The notes under the pieces are model-generated. The model was not told the DNA's origin, did no database searches, and was given only the letters and a program-made list of their open reading frames with translations. A stretch of DNA of 64,000 nt from Ectobius pallidus (Eukaryota; Arthropoda; Insecta; Blattodea; Ectobiidae). This document shows positions 10,625-21,501 of the stretch, in pieces. Position 1 is the first letter of the stretch. Each line of letters opens with the position of its first letter. A program made the translations under genes and the position numbers. The DNA is taken from positions 14,792,978-14,856,977 of the forward strand of contig CAXKWD010000011.1 of NCBI GenBank assembly GCA_964059195.1. The letters are read 5' to 3'.

Positions 10625-11286
10625 GTAAACAACCTTTTAATTCTCTTTAATTTGTGTCAGTTTTATTTCTTGTATGTGAGAAGAGTTGCATGACGGTAAC
10701 TTCTTTTGTTTTTATTCCAGTTTTATTAACTCTGAGGCCAGTAGTTAGTTGTAAACATGCATGTTAATCACAAATGAGGTTAAGGTTTTCATTTACGAAT
10801 CGTGAGTGTAAATGCGTGTATGCCTATAGGAGCGCCGTGTACAAGGCTCGGATCAATAAACCGTGGTACTATCCCGGCTTAGCTGTACAGCCTGGATAGA
10901 TGCTCTCTGCAACTCAACTTCCTTCTCAGCTGTTTTCGGGGCATTCAAAAACAACAAATTGGCAAAACGGGGTCGAAGACAGTGGCAAAAAAAAATTAAC
11001 TAACGTGCCGGGCTAACTAGTTAATTTTTTGCAATCCCTAATAGGAATTGTTGCGGTGTACACTTTCATTGAACAGAATATCATTGTAAACAAGTATTTG
11101 GAAGGAAGCAAATGTATAGAATGTAGAAAATTAATGCAGGTTCTTTGTCTGAGACAAGTTTCTGGTTTGGCGAGTCAGGCAGGTGTTACGAAGGACCCAC
11201 GTGGCTTCTGGTAAACAAACTAACATGGTAGCCCCCCCTTCTTTCCTAGGCGACATGGGGTTTCGTACCTTCCCCGTCATCCTGTG

Positions 11287-11855
11287 TCTAATCTTTACGG
11301 AATACCATCAAACATACATGACCTTAATACAGAAAAATCTTCGGATTACTAAAAAGTCAATTTGACCACAGCTTTATTTATTAGTGTGAAAATGTGATGA
11401 TAAAATCATTCATAGCCATAGTGTTCTATGGTTAGTAGAAGTAGGCCTAAAATTTACTCATCTGCCAGGAAAACCCCTTAGATCACCAATTTAACACAAA
11501 TAGGGCACTTGTATTGATAATGGGTGATTTTATAACACAAATGCTTGTAATTTTTAATCGTACGCCACCCTGTTTCTAAATTTGACGGAATACATCTCAA
11601 GCATACATAACCTTAATATGAAAAAAGCCCAGGATTACTTAAAAAGTCAATTTTAAGCATAAAAATAAATTCTTGCTTTATTTACTAGTGTGAAGATGTG
11701 ATAATAAAATTAATCATTCGTAGTCGTAGTGGCCTATGGTTAGTAATGTACAAATAGGCCTATATTTCATTCATTAACGAGGAGACTCCTTCAAATCACC
11801 AATTGAATACAAATAGACTACTTGTATTAATACTGAGTAGGCCTACATAAATCAA
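11287..11855. repeat. Diverged tandem duplication, two ~286-bp units
   Basis: The unit starting near 11287 (acggaataccatcaaacatacat) is repeated near 11573 (acggaatacatctcaagcatacat). The two run in parallel through aaaagtcaatttt, ttattagtgtgaa, tatggttagta and gatcaccaat before diverging near 11855. No coding signal is present. Confidence 0.7.
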
Positions 11856-12479
11856 ATACTTGTTATAACTATGTTTGTTGCAATTCAGTGATTTTAGAGG
11901 TTATTGCAAGTTTTTTTTTTTTTTTTACCAGTCCTGGTTTACATGTTCATCCCTAAGTTTTTTGGCATTTTCTCATCGATTTTTATGTTTAGGTTAAATT
12001 ATTAGTAAAATTAAAATAACTGTAAGCAGTTTAGGCCTGTATTTCCTACTGGATTCAGCTGCACCCAAGCAATTCAATATGAAACATTTAAATTCTACTT
12101 TGGAAAATTTTGTATAATGTATCTAATATTTAATGCCTTTGGTGGTAATAGTTTTCTGCCAGGTTCTTAGTGTAAACTCAGTGTTTTCTTCTTTTCTGCT
12201 TTCCACTTTGTTTTACACCTCGTAGTTGATGATAGGCCTAGAAATCCTCCTGTGTGAGAAATGCAAAATTTAATTTTAGGAAGGGAAAAAAATACTACTT
12301 CTCGTGTAATTTATTTTAATTAAAAGCTAGACCTATGACTATTTTTAAATACCAATATTATTTTTTGCACTTCATATTTTAGATCCATTAATCAAGGTTC
12401 AGTGGAAATGCCACGATAGGAGGTTTTATGTATTGAACCCATAAAGGTATAGTGATCCGTGTACAGGCTATGTAGGCCC

Positions 12480-12735
12480 TAAAGGGTTCCGGATGGTTAA
12501 GGCTCCCAGATCATGTGAAATTCGGCGCATGAAATGGTACGGTTATTAACCCTTTTGTGTCTGCCGTCTTTACCCCAAAGTTTGCTCCAGGTACTAATTT
12601 ATGTTAGAGGTTGAGTAGACCTTAGGACCATAGTGCCATCAGAAGGAAAAATCCAACGACCTTATTGGGGATGAACCCGTGATCTTTCGGTTTGTACCTT
12701 TATGCCTCAACCAACCGTGCCACGGCGTAGGCCTA
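12480..12735 (-). repeat. tRNA-derived SINE, family S5
   Basis: On the minus strand it starts with a tRNA-like head: A-box-like TGGCACGGTTGGTTGAGG near 12720 and B-box-like GGTTCATCCCC near 12690. The body runs to about 12480. The segment aaaaatccaacgacct near 12645 recurs at 21210 in a second minus-strand fragment. No target duplication was identified. Confidence 0.6.
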
Positions 12736-12786
12736 CCATACAAATAATTATTTCATAAATTAAATAAGAGATATGTCCTTTTAGAG

Positions 12787-13493
12787 CAGTGGTTCCCAAC
12801 CTGCTGACGCCCCTTTTCGAATATCATGAAATCCTCACGCCTCCTTTGATAGTGATGGGGAGAAGAAGGCCTAAAAACGTGATTGTCAGTACTTTTGTAC
12901 TTTAAAAGAGCCTTACAATACTTGTAAAAATAAAATTAATATTGCTAACCTGTTTTATTATTCCTATTTATCCTGTGATGCTTTTGTGTCACACACACAC
13001 ACACACACACACATATAAAACGAAAATGCATATTTAATTATTGTAATCTATTTGAGTCTCAATACTGTTCTTAAAAAGAAATTAAATGTAGAAAAACAAA
13101 TGTCCAATGTAGAGTTAAAAACGAAATATTAATGAAATGATTGGCACTGTTTTGCTTTCACCAGCTCTGAGTATTATGTTTTATGTTTGACAGAGCACAA
13201 CGCAGATCACTCGTATCTCGTATTTGAGTTTCCAAATTATTATAAACGTGTTGAGGACAAGATTTGACTATTTAATATGACAGGGAAAATATAGGTGCAA
13301 TTGATAAGATTATAAAATTTAAATTCACACTGTTCTGTTATTCTTGTTAATTACGGTATGTGTCTGTGTATTTGTTTGGTTAAAGTTAACCGATTAAAAA
13401 TTCTTGTCGACCGACAAGGTAAACAACACTAAATCAAAATTGTTGCATGTCCCCCTAAGAAGAGCCTCACGCCCCCCTGGTTGGGAACCCCTG
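12787..13493. mobile_element. hAT-type MITE (CAGTGGTTCCCAACC ends)
   Basis: The ends are CAGTGGTTCCCAACC and GGTTGGGAACCCCTG, flanked by a perfect 8-bp duplication TTTTAGAG at 12779-12786 and 13494-13501. Both features are diagnostic of the hAT superfamily. The 707-bp interior is non-coding and contains a (CA)n tract at about 12991-13012. Its ends resemble those of the 442-bp elements at 29659 and 44935 in the first 13 bases, but the interiors differ. Confidence 0.9.
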
Positions 13494-13501
13494 TTTTAGA
13501 G

Positions 13502-15073
13502 TATGAAAAAGGAATTTAATTTTAAAGCTATTTCTATCGTTCATTTTTTGAATGAAAACATGCAATTAAAATGTATTTATAACTTTATTTGCACTGTTTC
13601 GTTGTTTAGCAATATGGGTCGGCATCATTAAAGCTGGAAAGCTATGAGGATTTACTACACCCACTGAAATGAAATAACAAACACTACTATTATGTGCACG
13701 AGTGGAAATGTCAAATCATTCATACTGCAATACAACACCAAGCACACTTTAAGATCGTTCCAAGGACGATAAATGTTTTTAAATCGCCATAAAACTTTTA
13801 TAATTGTTTATTCGCTGTTTCGCAACACTTCAGTGTTCATTCACGTAAAAATGTAGGAAGCATGTTAGGTACAGTAGCCTGTTAACTTTACCCCCCCCCC
13901 CCCCCCCACTAGTAGCTCATACAGTCGTGTTTTTTTGTTTACTTCAAACAGTATTGTGTTTCTGCGGGTGTTCTTTGTTTTATTATTGTATTAAAGGTTC
14001 AGTATTCCCAGAGAAATACAACCATTCATAATCCTTTCGCTTACTACTACAGTTTCAACAGCTAATTCACGAATTATGTGTGCAAAAGCATTTGTTTCTG
14101 CCTGCCATTTAAAACGAACCGTTATTATAAAAGTATGAAATTCCTGGATACTTTAAACTAGAACATTTAAACGTCGCAAAAGATTTAAAGTAATGGCTGT
14201 GGAGACTTAAAATAGCATATAATACATAGGCCTACATTTAGACTTGACAACTTAATGCTGTGATAAATCTCTTTTTTTCTAAAATGAAGTGGCCTATATA
14301 TTTAATTCCAAGTTCTTTAACGACATTTATGGTTTTCGTTTGGCTGATGATCTCACCATTACTCGACAATTTTCTCTTCTCGCATTTTCGTGAAAACAAC
14401 TCAGTGGAATCTTTGAAGAACGGCACTCGGGATAATCCCTCTGAATTTTGTTTTCACTCAGTTGCTTCTTATTAAGACGCTTTTAAAATAATCTCCCCAA
14501 AATAATAACGCGGTTGACCCTGGGTTAGCCTAAAAGTCCCAATGCCTACTTATATAGTTATTTTTAACTTAAAAGGGAAAGCACTCTTATGAGATACCGA
14601 TAATTTCCACAGACCATACAGCTAAAGGAAGATTTTTTTAAAGGTTGGCACTCGTTATACCCCCAAATTATATTATAAATTATAAGGAAAGAAAAACTAA
14701 CCTTAATATCACACTAGTGAACTTTGTGGAAACAATCACAATTTATTACGTTACTAATATAGGCATGTACTTAGTATAACAATAGATTAAACAAATTGGC
14801 TTATCAATATTATTCAATGCACTTTGAAGGTAAAAAGCCTAATATAAAAGTGCTGTTAAAGGTTACCGGTACTGTAGACAGTTCTAAGATATAATATAGT
14901 TTAACCATTATACAAATTCAATTAAGATGAGTAATAGAGTAGGCCTAATAGACAAATCAAAAGGTCATTAAGCTTATGTAATTTCAGCTAAATTATAAAT
15001 GCGTATAGGCCAGGTATACAGCAAAGTTAATTAGCTGTATATAGTTATAATTATAATTCAAATAAATCTTTTA
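13502..15073. other. Unassigned interval with a 17-C tract
   Basis: Only a pure C tract (13891-13907) stands out. Opposite-strand open frames near 14240-14475 lie over the same sequence and have no family resemblance. Confidence 0.5.
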
Positions 15074-15440
15074 ACTTACTGTTGGTGCCATTTTAAGAAG
15101 GCCTCGTCCCAAACCATCGTCTAGATCTACAAAAGAATATAATAGGATTGTTCCCTAATCCGAAAATCTGAACCGACTTCGACACCGACAGAGAACAGGT
15201 GCTCTTTTAGTCGCGTGGTTTTCCCCAGTGTTGCCGCTGTCATTCACTATTTCAGTAAAGTAAGTGCTGTGGTACGTATTTGACAACATTGTACTGGACT
15301 GCAGACAAGTGTGAATACGCCTGATTACCTTTCTATTTACTGTTTGACTGGTCAAGGAGGATTAGGGTGGCAGCAGGTAGGGGAAGTTCTTGGGAAAAAA
15401 AAGTCTTTAAAAAGAGGTATCCACAATATGCATTAATGTG
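15074..15440 (-). repeat. Block duplicated in inverse orientation at 36550-36910
   Basis: About 350 bp of this block matches 36550-36910 on the opposite strand with substitutions and indels. Shared landmarks include ctgcagtccagtacaatgttg-like sequence, the acctgttcty tgtcggtgtcgaag region, and the exon-like end with ggaacaatcctattatattc. It could be an old segmental duplication that carried an exon and its upstream intron, or an unknown repeat family. Confidence 0.65.
15080..15126 (-). CDS. Possible 47-nt internal exon of an unidentified gene
   Basis: On the minus strand a strong acceptor (pyrimidine-rich ttatattcttttgtag) precedes 47 nt and a strong donor, ACA|GTAAGT. With two nucleotides left for a split codon, the exon reads LDDGLGRGLLKMAPT without a stop. 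The copy at 36857-36901 keeps the acceptor but has an in-frame stop and a weaker donor, so that one looks dead. The gene is not recognised. The two splice sites are the only real evidence, and a chance coincidence is possible. Confidence 0.3.
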
Positions 15441-15942
15441 AGACCAATACTATTAAAATCTAATAAAAATCTTCACAATTGAAGTAGTCATTAGAAATGT
15501 TGCAGTATGAACCATAAACATGAGTTTATTATAGAACTAAAATAGCAGATGATGTGCTACTGCAGTCCACGTGGTGTTCCGCGTCACTAGCTTAGATTTA
15601 TTATGACACTAATTTAATATTGACTGTTTTTATACAGCTGTATTTGTTTTTGTAGTGTGTTAGTATAACTCATAAATACCTAACTATAGGTCGTAAATCG
15701 ATCCTGAAAAATGTGACAGTCATTGCATACTTACTACGTAGGCCTACAGTTGCTTTTCTATCCATGTTTGCATGTTTATGTTTTGTTATATATTAAGAAT
15801 TTTATTTATTTAAACTACTATGTTTCAGCTTAATAGGCCTACATCATTTTGCAACGATTACGCTTATACAAAGCACTGAAATTCAAAATTTGAAATGTTT
15901 AAATGCTCTCAAGTAGAAACATAATATACAAACTATTATGTA

Positions 15943-16699
15943 CAGTCGAAACTGTTTATAAAGACATCGCTTGTATATAACGACGTATTGGGTATAACAA
16001 CGAAATGTAACGGTCCCGTCTTAATTCCATATAAACTATGCATTTTAAGAAATATTCTTAGTACGACTTCGCTTATTACTACATATCGCACTAAACGAAG
16101 CATTTTTATAACATTTCGGCAAAATGCGTCGGCTATAATGTCCAATGTTGATTTTTTTTTTACGTTTTTAGGAATTCTCTACAATATAACGCTCACTTCC
16201 CAACTCTTGAAAAAAAAAACAAAAAAAAAAAAACTTGTCATTGTAGAAAACCAGAAAATTAAATTCCTATACCGCGCCAACTTTTATCAAGTACAAAAGT
16301 GTAATAATAGTATTTTCGTTTTGTTGTTAAGTAATGTGTTGGATTTTTCAAATGTGTAAGATAGTCTACAGTACAATGCATCTCTACAACATTTTGAAAG
16401 AGAAACAGGTTAAAGTACGGTACAGGCCTTCCTAATGTACAGTATTGTATTTACTGTAGGAAAGTACGGTACATACAGTAATTCATGTGTAGAGTATTTA
16501 GGCCTACTGTAATAAATTTTTCTGATACATTAACTGAACGAGAATATTTCGTTCATGACTATTATAGAACACACAACAACTTAAAAATATAAATTTTCGG
16601 ATTTGAAATTTGTAAGGGAAAATTCGGTTTATGCGACCATCGGCTATAACGACCGTAAATTGGCGGTCCCTTCAGAGTAATTCTAACCGGTTTTGACTG
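15943..16699. mobile_element. pogo/Tigger-like MITE (TA target)
   Basis: It begins CAGTCGAAACTGTTTATAA and ends in the inverse of CAGTCAAAACCGGTTAGAA, flanked by TA at 15941-15942 and 16700-16701. Ends starting CAGTCRAAAC with TA duplication are typical of pogo-group Tc1/mariner elements. The 757-bp interior repeats tataacgac-like words near both ends and encodes nothing. Homopolymer A/T runs at 16150-16235 are internal. It is followed within 7 bp by another inverted-repeat element (16707-16919). Confidence 0.8.
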
Positions 16700-16706
16700 T
16701 AGTTAA

Positions 16707-16919
16707 AGATCCCGCACGAAATCTGTGCCGATGAGACCGTTACTCGCTAGAGAGAGAGACATGCTATCGTGCGTGAGAGAGAGAGGTAGCTTGGCCTTTA
16801 CAAATAGAAAGGGAGGTACTGTTGTGCGAGAGAGATAGGTAGCCGGCCAATCGACGCTACAGTCCCCACGAAAACAATGCAATGACGTAGGCAATCGGCA
16901 CAGATTTCGTGCGGGATCT
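16707..16919. mobile_element. Short element with perfect 26-bp terminal inverted repeats
   Basis: The ends AGATCCCGCACGAAATCTGT + GCCGAT are perfect inverted copies over 26 bp in a 213-bp unit. The interior has GA-rich runs (gagagagaga). No clear target duplication was found, so I do not assign a superfamily. The antisense open frame inside is not convincing. Confidence 0.75.
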
Positions 16920-19574
16920 ATATATGCATTAAAACATTTGTTTGAATGTAGTATAATGAAAACTCTGTAATGTCATGACTGGTATTCCATGTAGATGTAG
17001 GCCTGTAATTCGCGGGTGCTCAGACAAAGAAGTTAAGTGCATATTTCTTGTTACTGAGAAAATTGAATTTAAACTTTCTGAAGAACTCTGTAATTGCGTG
17101 TTTGACTAAATGTTCAACATTTTTAGGCTATGTGTTACTGTTCATTACTTATTCAAGAATAAATATCCCGCATTGAGAGTCGATTAACTTTAATAGAACT
17201 TGAATCTTCTGACTGCTACGCGGGGTCCATCTGGTCATTTTGTTTTTAAGTTTATCATGGCAGATTCGAAATTTATATAAAGTATTAAAATGTTATACCA
17301 TTTAAGGCTAGGCCTGAATAATATTTCCTGATAAAATAAAATGCAGATTTAAAATAAATGAAATAAATCTCTTGATCCACATAACAATTATTGTCATATT
17401 TTGTTGATCTTTACATCCTGAGGAATTTGTTAGCTGCCTTCTGTTATGATGCAATTAAAGCATCGCATTGTAAATAGATTCAAAAGCACAACAATATCAA
17501 TATTAATAGTAATGGCGGTGATGCTGAGGATTATGATGATGATAATGATAAACGCAAGCTTGAATACTCGAGCAGCATTTGCAGTTTCGTTTACACACCA
17601 CGACATGTAGGCGGTATAAGTGATGGGGCGGTAAGAGAAAGTCTTGACCCTGGGGTTGGGCATCACTATCACAAGTGCGTAATACACCGAAAAATTACCA
17701 TGGAGGCTCATTGCTGGTATTGTACAAGCGTATACAATGCAGATATATAATTGTTTAACGATTTCGTCTCACAGTTAACGCGAACCTTGTTGAGAATCTA
17801 GTTTGTTTCTTTTTTCTGCCTTTAAATGTGTGCAAAAAGGATGTAGGACGAGAAAGAGTTGCGTTTATTGCCACATGTTTCTGGATTAGGAATGTATTCT
17901 TTCCTAGTTTTTATTTTGTTCTCTTACCTTTATCTTTCTTTTAATCTACTTGTTCTATTCTTTCCCCCTTGCTATATTTGTTTCCGTTCGCATTCTATTT
18001 TATCGCTTTTCATACTCTTATAATGTACTTTCTTTTTTATTTTTATACAAATACTGTTAAACTGTGTGAATAAATTAACTAACTTTATTTATGTTTTATT
18101 TTTTCCTTTCCTCATTCGGTTTCTGTCTTCGTTTCTTCTTCCATGCTTTTCTTTTTGCAAGTTTTCAATTTTTGTCCTTTTTATTCTTTCTTCCTCCTTC
18201 CATACTTTTTTCTTTTTCAGTTATTCTTTTTTCTATTTTATTTTTTGCTGTTTATTATTTTTATACTGTATTTATTTACTTCATGCAGGTTAGAAATAAG
18301 CGTATTTATTTACTTCATGCAGATTAAAAGTCACCAGCACGAATTTTATCAGTGTGAACGCTATTCTGTAATTTGAATCTGCATCTGGTATGATGTTCAT
18401 AATATTCCAGACCTACCGAGGGATTGAACCCGTCCAGATTATTCCTGTGCAGTCATGTTCCCAGGACACTGCATCTTGTGAAGTCAACAGTTTAATGCTA
18501 CTGCTTATATATTCGGGTCGTTTAATCGTCTTCGTTGTTGCGAAGCGTTACTATCCCTGACGTGTTAAACGACTCGGCTAAATAGGTTTGCAAAATTAAT
18601 CATGCCTAAGGTGCACGCCATGGATATGAAGAGAGCTGGTTGCATGGATCATAGGGGTTCAAGAGGCAACAAAACCTGGATTACGCAGTCTCTCACAACT
18701 CCGCTATTTTCAAGCCGTCCATGTAGGTTTTTGAAAGCACTACATGCTCACTTTTGCTGTTATGAAGGTGCTTCTGGTCGAAATATAGCATTCAGAACGT
18801 AAAAGGTGCGGGACGATCTTGCAACTTTTTGTTTTGTTTTAGTTATTATACACCAGGCTAAACATTTAACCTCTATTATTGCGAAATTGCTTTAATTTAG
18901 TTTGAGAAATATTTAAGTTGGAGATTCGACATTCTTGTAATGTGTCACAAAATTAAATATACATAATTTAAATTGTAACAGCCTTACTAATAAAAGCTGC
19001 TTATATCTGCGTTGAACGGTTGTTTGGTTGTTCACCGTGCAAGTTCTACATAAGCCGTATACCAATAAACGTAGTTTAACTGCCGAGGTTTACACCGGGT
19101 TTGTACGTCAACGTCATCAAACACGTCACGCTTTTCATGACATTACTAGCCCCTGGCTATGAAGGGACTGCTGAACGCCATCTGTTGGAGCAGAAGGCAA
19201 ACAGCGATGTGTCGTCTGCAGACAGTAATTCTAGTTTCAGTATTTCATTATATTGTTTTCAGAAAGCTGTAATCATGGGTACAAGTATGGAAATATGTCC
19301 CGCAAACAAGGAACAATGTTTATAATTCCGCAAAAGCAGCTCAGAATATGCGTAGCCTCAAAATTCAATCTCAGACATCTACGAAACGACTGGCTGTTAC
19401 GGATATCGGCCATCTTGATTATTTACGTCAAGTTTATACAAAAGGGCCAGGCTGAGTAAAGCGTTGTACACATTCAGCCTTATGCAAGGATTATTAGTAC
19501 ACTTTTTCTCCTCAGCTGTGTATATTCCTGGTATAAATGTTACAACTGGATTATTAGTAAGACTGTAAGGGTTT
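16920..19574. other. Unassigned interval with a long pyrimidine-rich stretch
   Basis: From about 17890 to 18290 the plus strand is T- and C-rich, which explains the open frames rich in F, S and L there. At 18268-18322 a ~33-bp tandem pair (tatttatttacttcatgcag) follows. Near 18420-18480 a minus-strand B-box-like GGTTCAATCCC suggests a degraded tRNA-like SINE. No gene is supported. Confidence 0.5.
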
Positions 19575-19876
19575 GTCTGTTCTTCTGTTAGCTTACCTGA
19601 ATTAAGTTAACTATGTCTTATATGCACAACTGGTAGCCCTGGTTACAACATGATAACTCGAATCAATACATGGATGGTTGATTCATAGTAGGCCGTGATC
19701 TCGCAGCTGTTAGTTTTGTTTTTATACAACAAAGCACGAAAGTAATTATTATTTGTATAATCAGTTACATTTTTATTCATGGAATAGTCTTAATAAATCC
19801 AACACGAGTTGACTAGTTTCATCACATAAATTATCTGTCGATAAACTCGTAAACTCTCGTGGGGTTACCTATGATA
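19575..19876 (+). repeat. Interspersed repeat family X, partial copy
   Basis: It matches the right-hand half of the copies at 42221-42698, 49987-50521 and 56184-56799, sharing gatctcgcagctgttagttt, ttcatggaatagtcttaat and the terminal gttacctatgata. It lacks the left half. No coding capacity. Confidence 0.75.
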
Positions 19877-20170
19877 ACTTGTGCGTAGTACATTAGTACT
19901 GATTCCTGATAGAGTCTACGATTTAGATTAGTGTGATACATTACACTGATGTCTTGTCAGGTGGTCAGCGGAACGCTCATCTGCTGTTCTAGTCTATCCC
20001 GTGTTTATACAAGGCATATCTGTGGATAATTGTGAAAGGAAATTCTAAACGTAGTAGCCTGCATGCAATTACCTTGCTGAGAATATGGTCTGTGAAAGAC
20101 ATATAACGCGATTTAATTAGTATTTTATTAATTGCGGTGATTTTACACCCACAACAAATATATTTACCTT

Positions 20171-20541
20171 TCTTTCTTTCTCGTAGTTTTACCTCTCCCT
20201 TTTAGGATTTAAGCGACCCAAGCCGCCTGGGCCTTACAGGGCCGCGATCTGTCGGGAGAGGGATTATCTTTGGATCACATACATACCTTTTTGACCAGAC
20301 AAGGACATGGTGGGCCTCGGTTGAGTGATCAGCCCAATGCTGGGGCCACCTCCGAGACAACACGAACACATAGGACGAGACACACCATTCACACACACAT
20401 TCCAAACAAGGCGAGGATGGGATGAAGACGATAATGACGGCCAGATGATATCCGACATTTGCCTCACAGGTGAGGAAAAACCCCGGAAAAAACCTCACCC
20501 AGGTAACTTGTTCCGACCAGGAATCGAACCCGGGCCCGAGG
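20171..20541 (-). repeat. tRNA-derived SINE, family S1, truncated at the tRNA head
   Basis: The reverse orientation shows a (TTTC)n tail at 20171-20185, the conserved body from about 20188, and a B-box-like region (minus strand GGGTTCGATTCC) near 20525. The copy stops short of the full tRNA head seen at 43147-43562. Long open frames on both strands across it follow from its GC content. Confidence 0.85.
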
Positions 20542-21099
20542 GGTGGAGCGTAAGTCATGGCAACTATTTTTTCTCAAATTAAGGCGATGGTAAAGTCAAA
20601 TTAAGGTGTTTTATGCCAGTGGGGAAGTTTGGTATCTCTAGTTTATGGACACCTCATTTGGTAGCATTGTGATTTACAGTTATACGAATAGAGGTGATGG
20701 TAATTTAGTTGTGAGTCAGTCGCCATGCAGATGGATATGACAAGATGTAAACAGCATTGCTAAGTCAAAGTAGTCACTTCTCGAGGGAGAAATGCCAGAG
20801 AATACCACATGCTCGTCCGTGCCGATCGTGAAGGGATCATGGAGTGGGTAGGGCCTATGTATGGTTTCATGCTTCCATCTACCGCAATATATTACAGTGT
20901 CTGAAATGATGTTACAAATTGACGATATTTGTGGATGGCGTCCATTCGAGGACGGAGTGGAGTTTTCATTACCGACAACTATAGTTTGTTTGCCCTTTCT
21001 TCCCCATAGAGGGCAGTACATCGCTTTGACGATCAGCTAGAGGAAACTAAATTATTACATGGATGTGAAAAGGCCGGGAAATCTGGTCCAGTTGCTGTA

Positions 21100-21250
21100 A
21101 TTTAGGGTTGAACTCCGTAACGTGCTATAAATCAAAGACGTGAACCCACGGTTTATAGTCTCTTCCGGAGTTGCCCGAGATTTTTACGTCCTTAAAAATC
21201 CAACGACCTCGGTCTGGTTAGAACCCTCGATCTTCAGATAATCAGATATG
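21100..21250 (-). repeat. tRNA-derived SINE, family S5, fragment
   Basis: It shares aaaaatccaacgacct and the following B-box side with 12480-12735 in the same orientation; the rest is diverged. Confidence 0.45.
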
Positions 21251-21264
21251 TATATACCCTAGAA

Positions 21265-21493
21265 CTGCGTTTCTCAACCTTTTTGAACCCGAGGACCTCT
21301 AAAATGTCTAAAAAAAATTACGGACCCCTAATTTTACATCCCATTTTTAAAAGAAGACCTATATTCATAATATTTGGGGTATTAATTATAGGTCATTATA
21401 ACGAAATATGTGAAAAAATTTTACTTCTTTACTTTCCACTTGCTTTATGATATTTTTAAATTATGTCTGCGGACCATAGGTTGAGAAACGCTG
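21265..21493. mobile_element. Small hAT-type MITE
   Basis: The ends CTGCGTTTCTCAACCT and AGGTTGAGAAACGCTG are inverted over about 14-16 bp (the outermost base pair mismatches) and flanked by the perfect 8-bp duplication CCCTAGAA at 21257-21264 and 21494-21501. The unit is 229 bp, non-coding and AT-rich. Confidence 0.9.
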
Positions 21494-21501
21494 CCCTAGA
21501 A

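Noticed and set aside
15988..16359. 123-codon frame as a host gene
   Set aside because: It lies within the pogo-like MITE 15943-16699 and crosses A/T homopolymers.
17890..18376. Hydrophobic membrane-protein-like frames
   Set aside because: They come from a T/C-rich tract that is open in all three plus frames and encodes only F, S, L and C runs.
20202..20582. Overlapping long open frames on both strands
   Set aside because: They lie wholly within a SINE of family S1; the same frames, equally open, appear in the other copies at 2027-2317 and 43164-43475.
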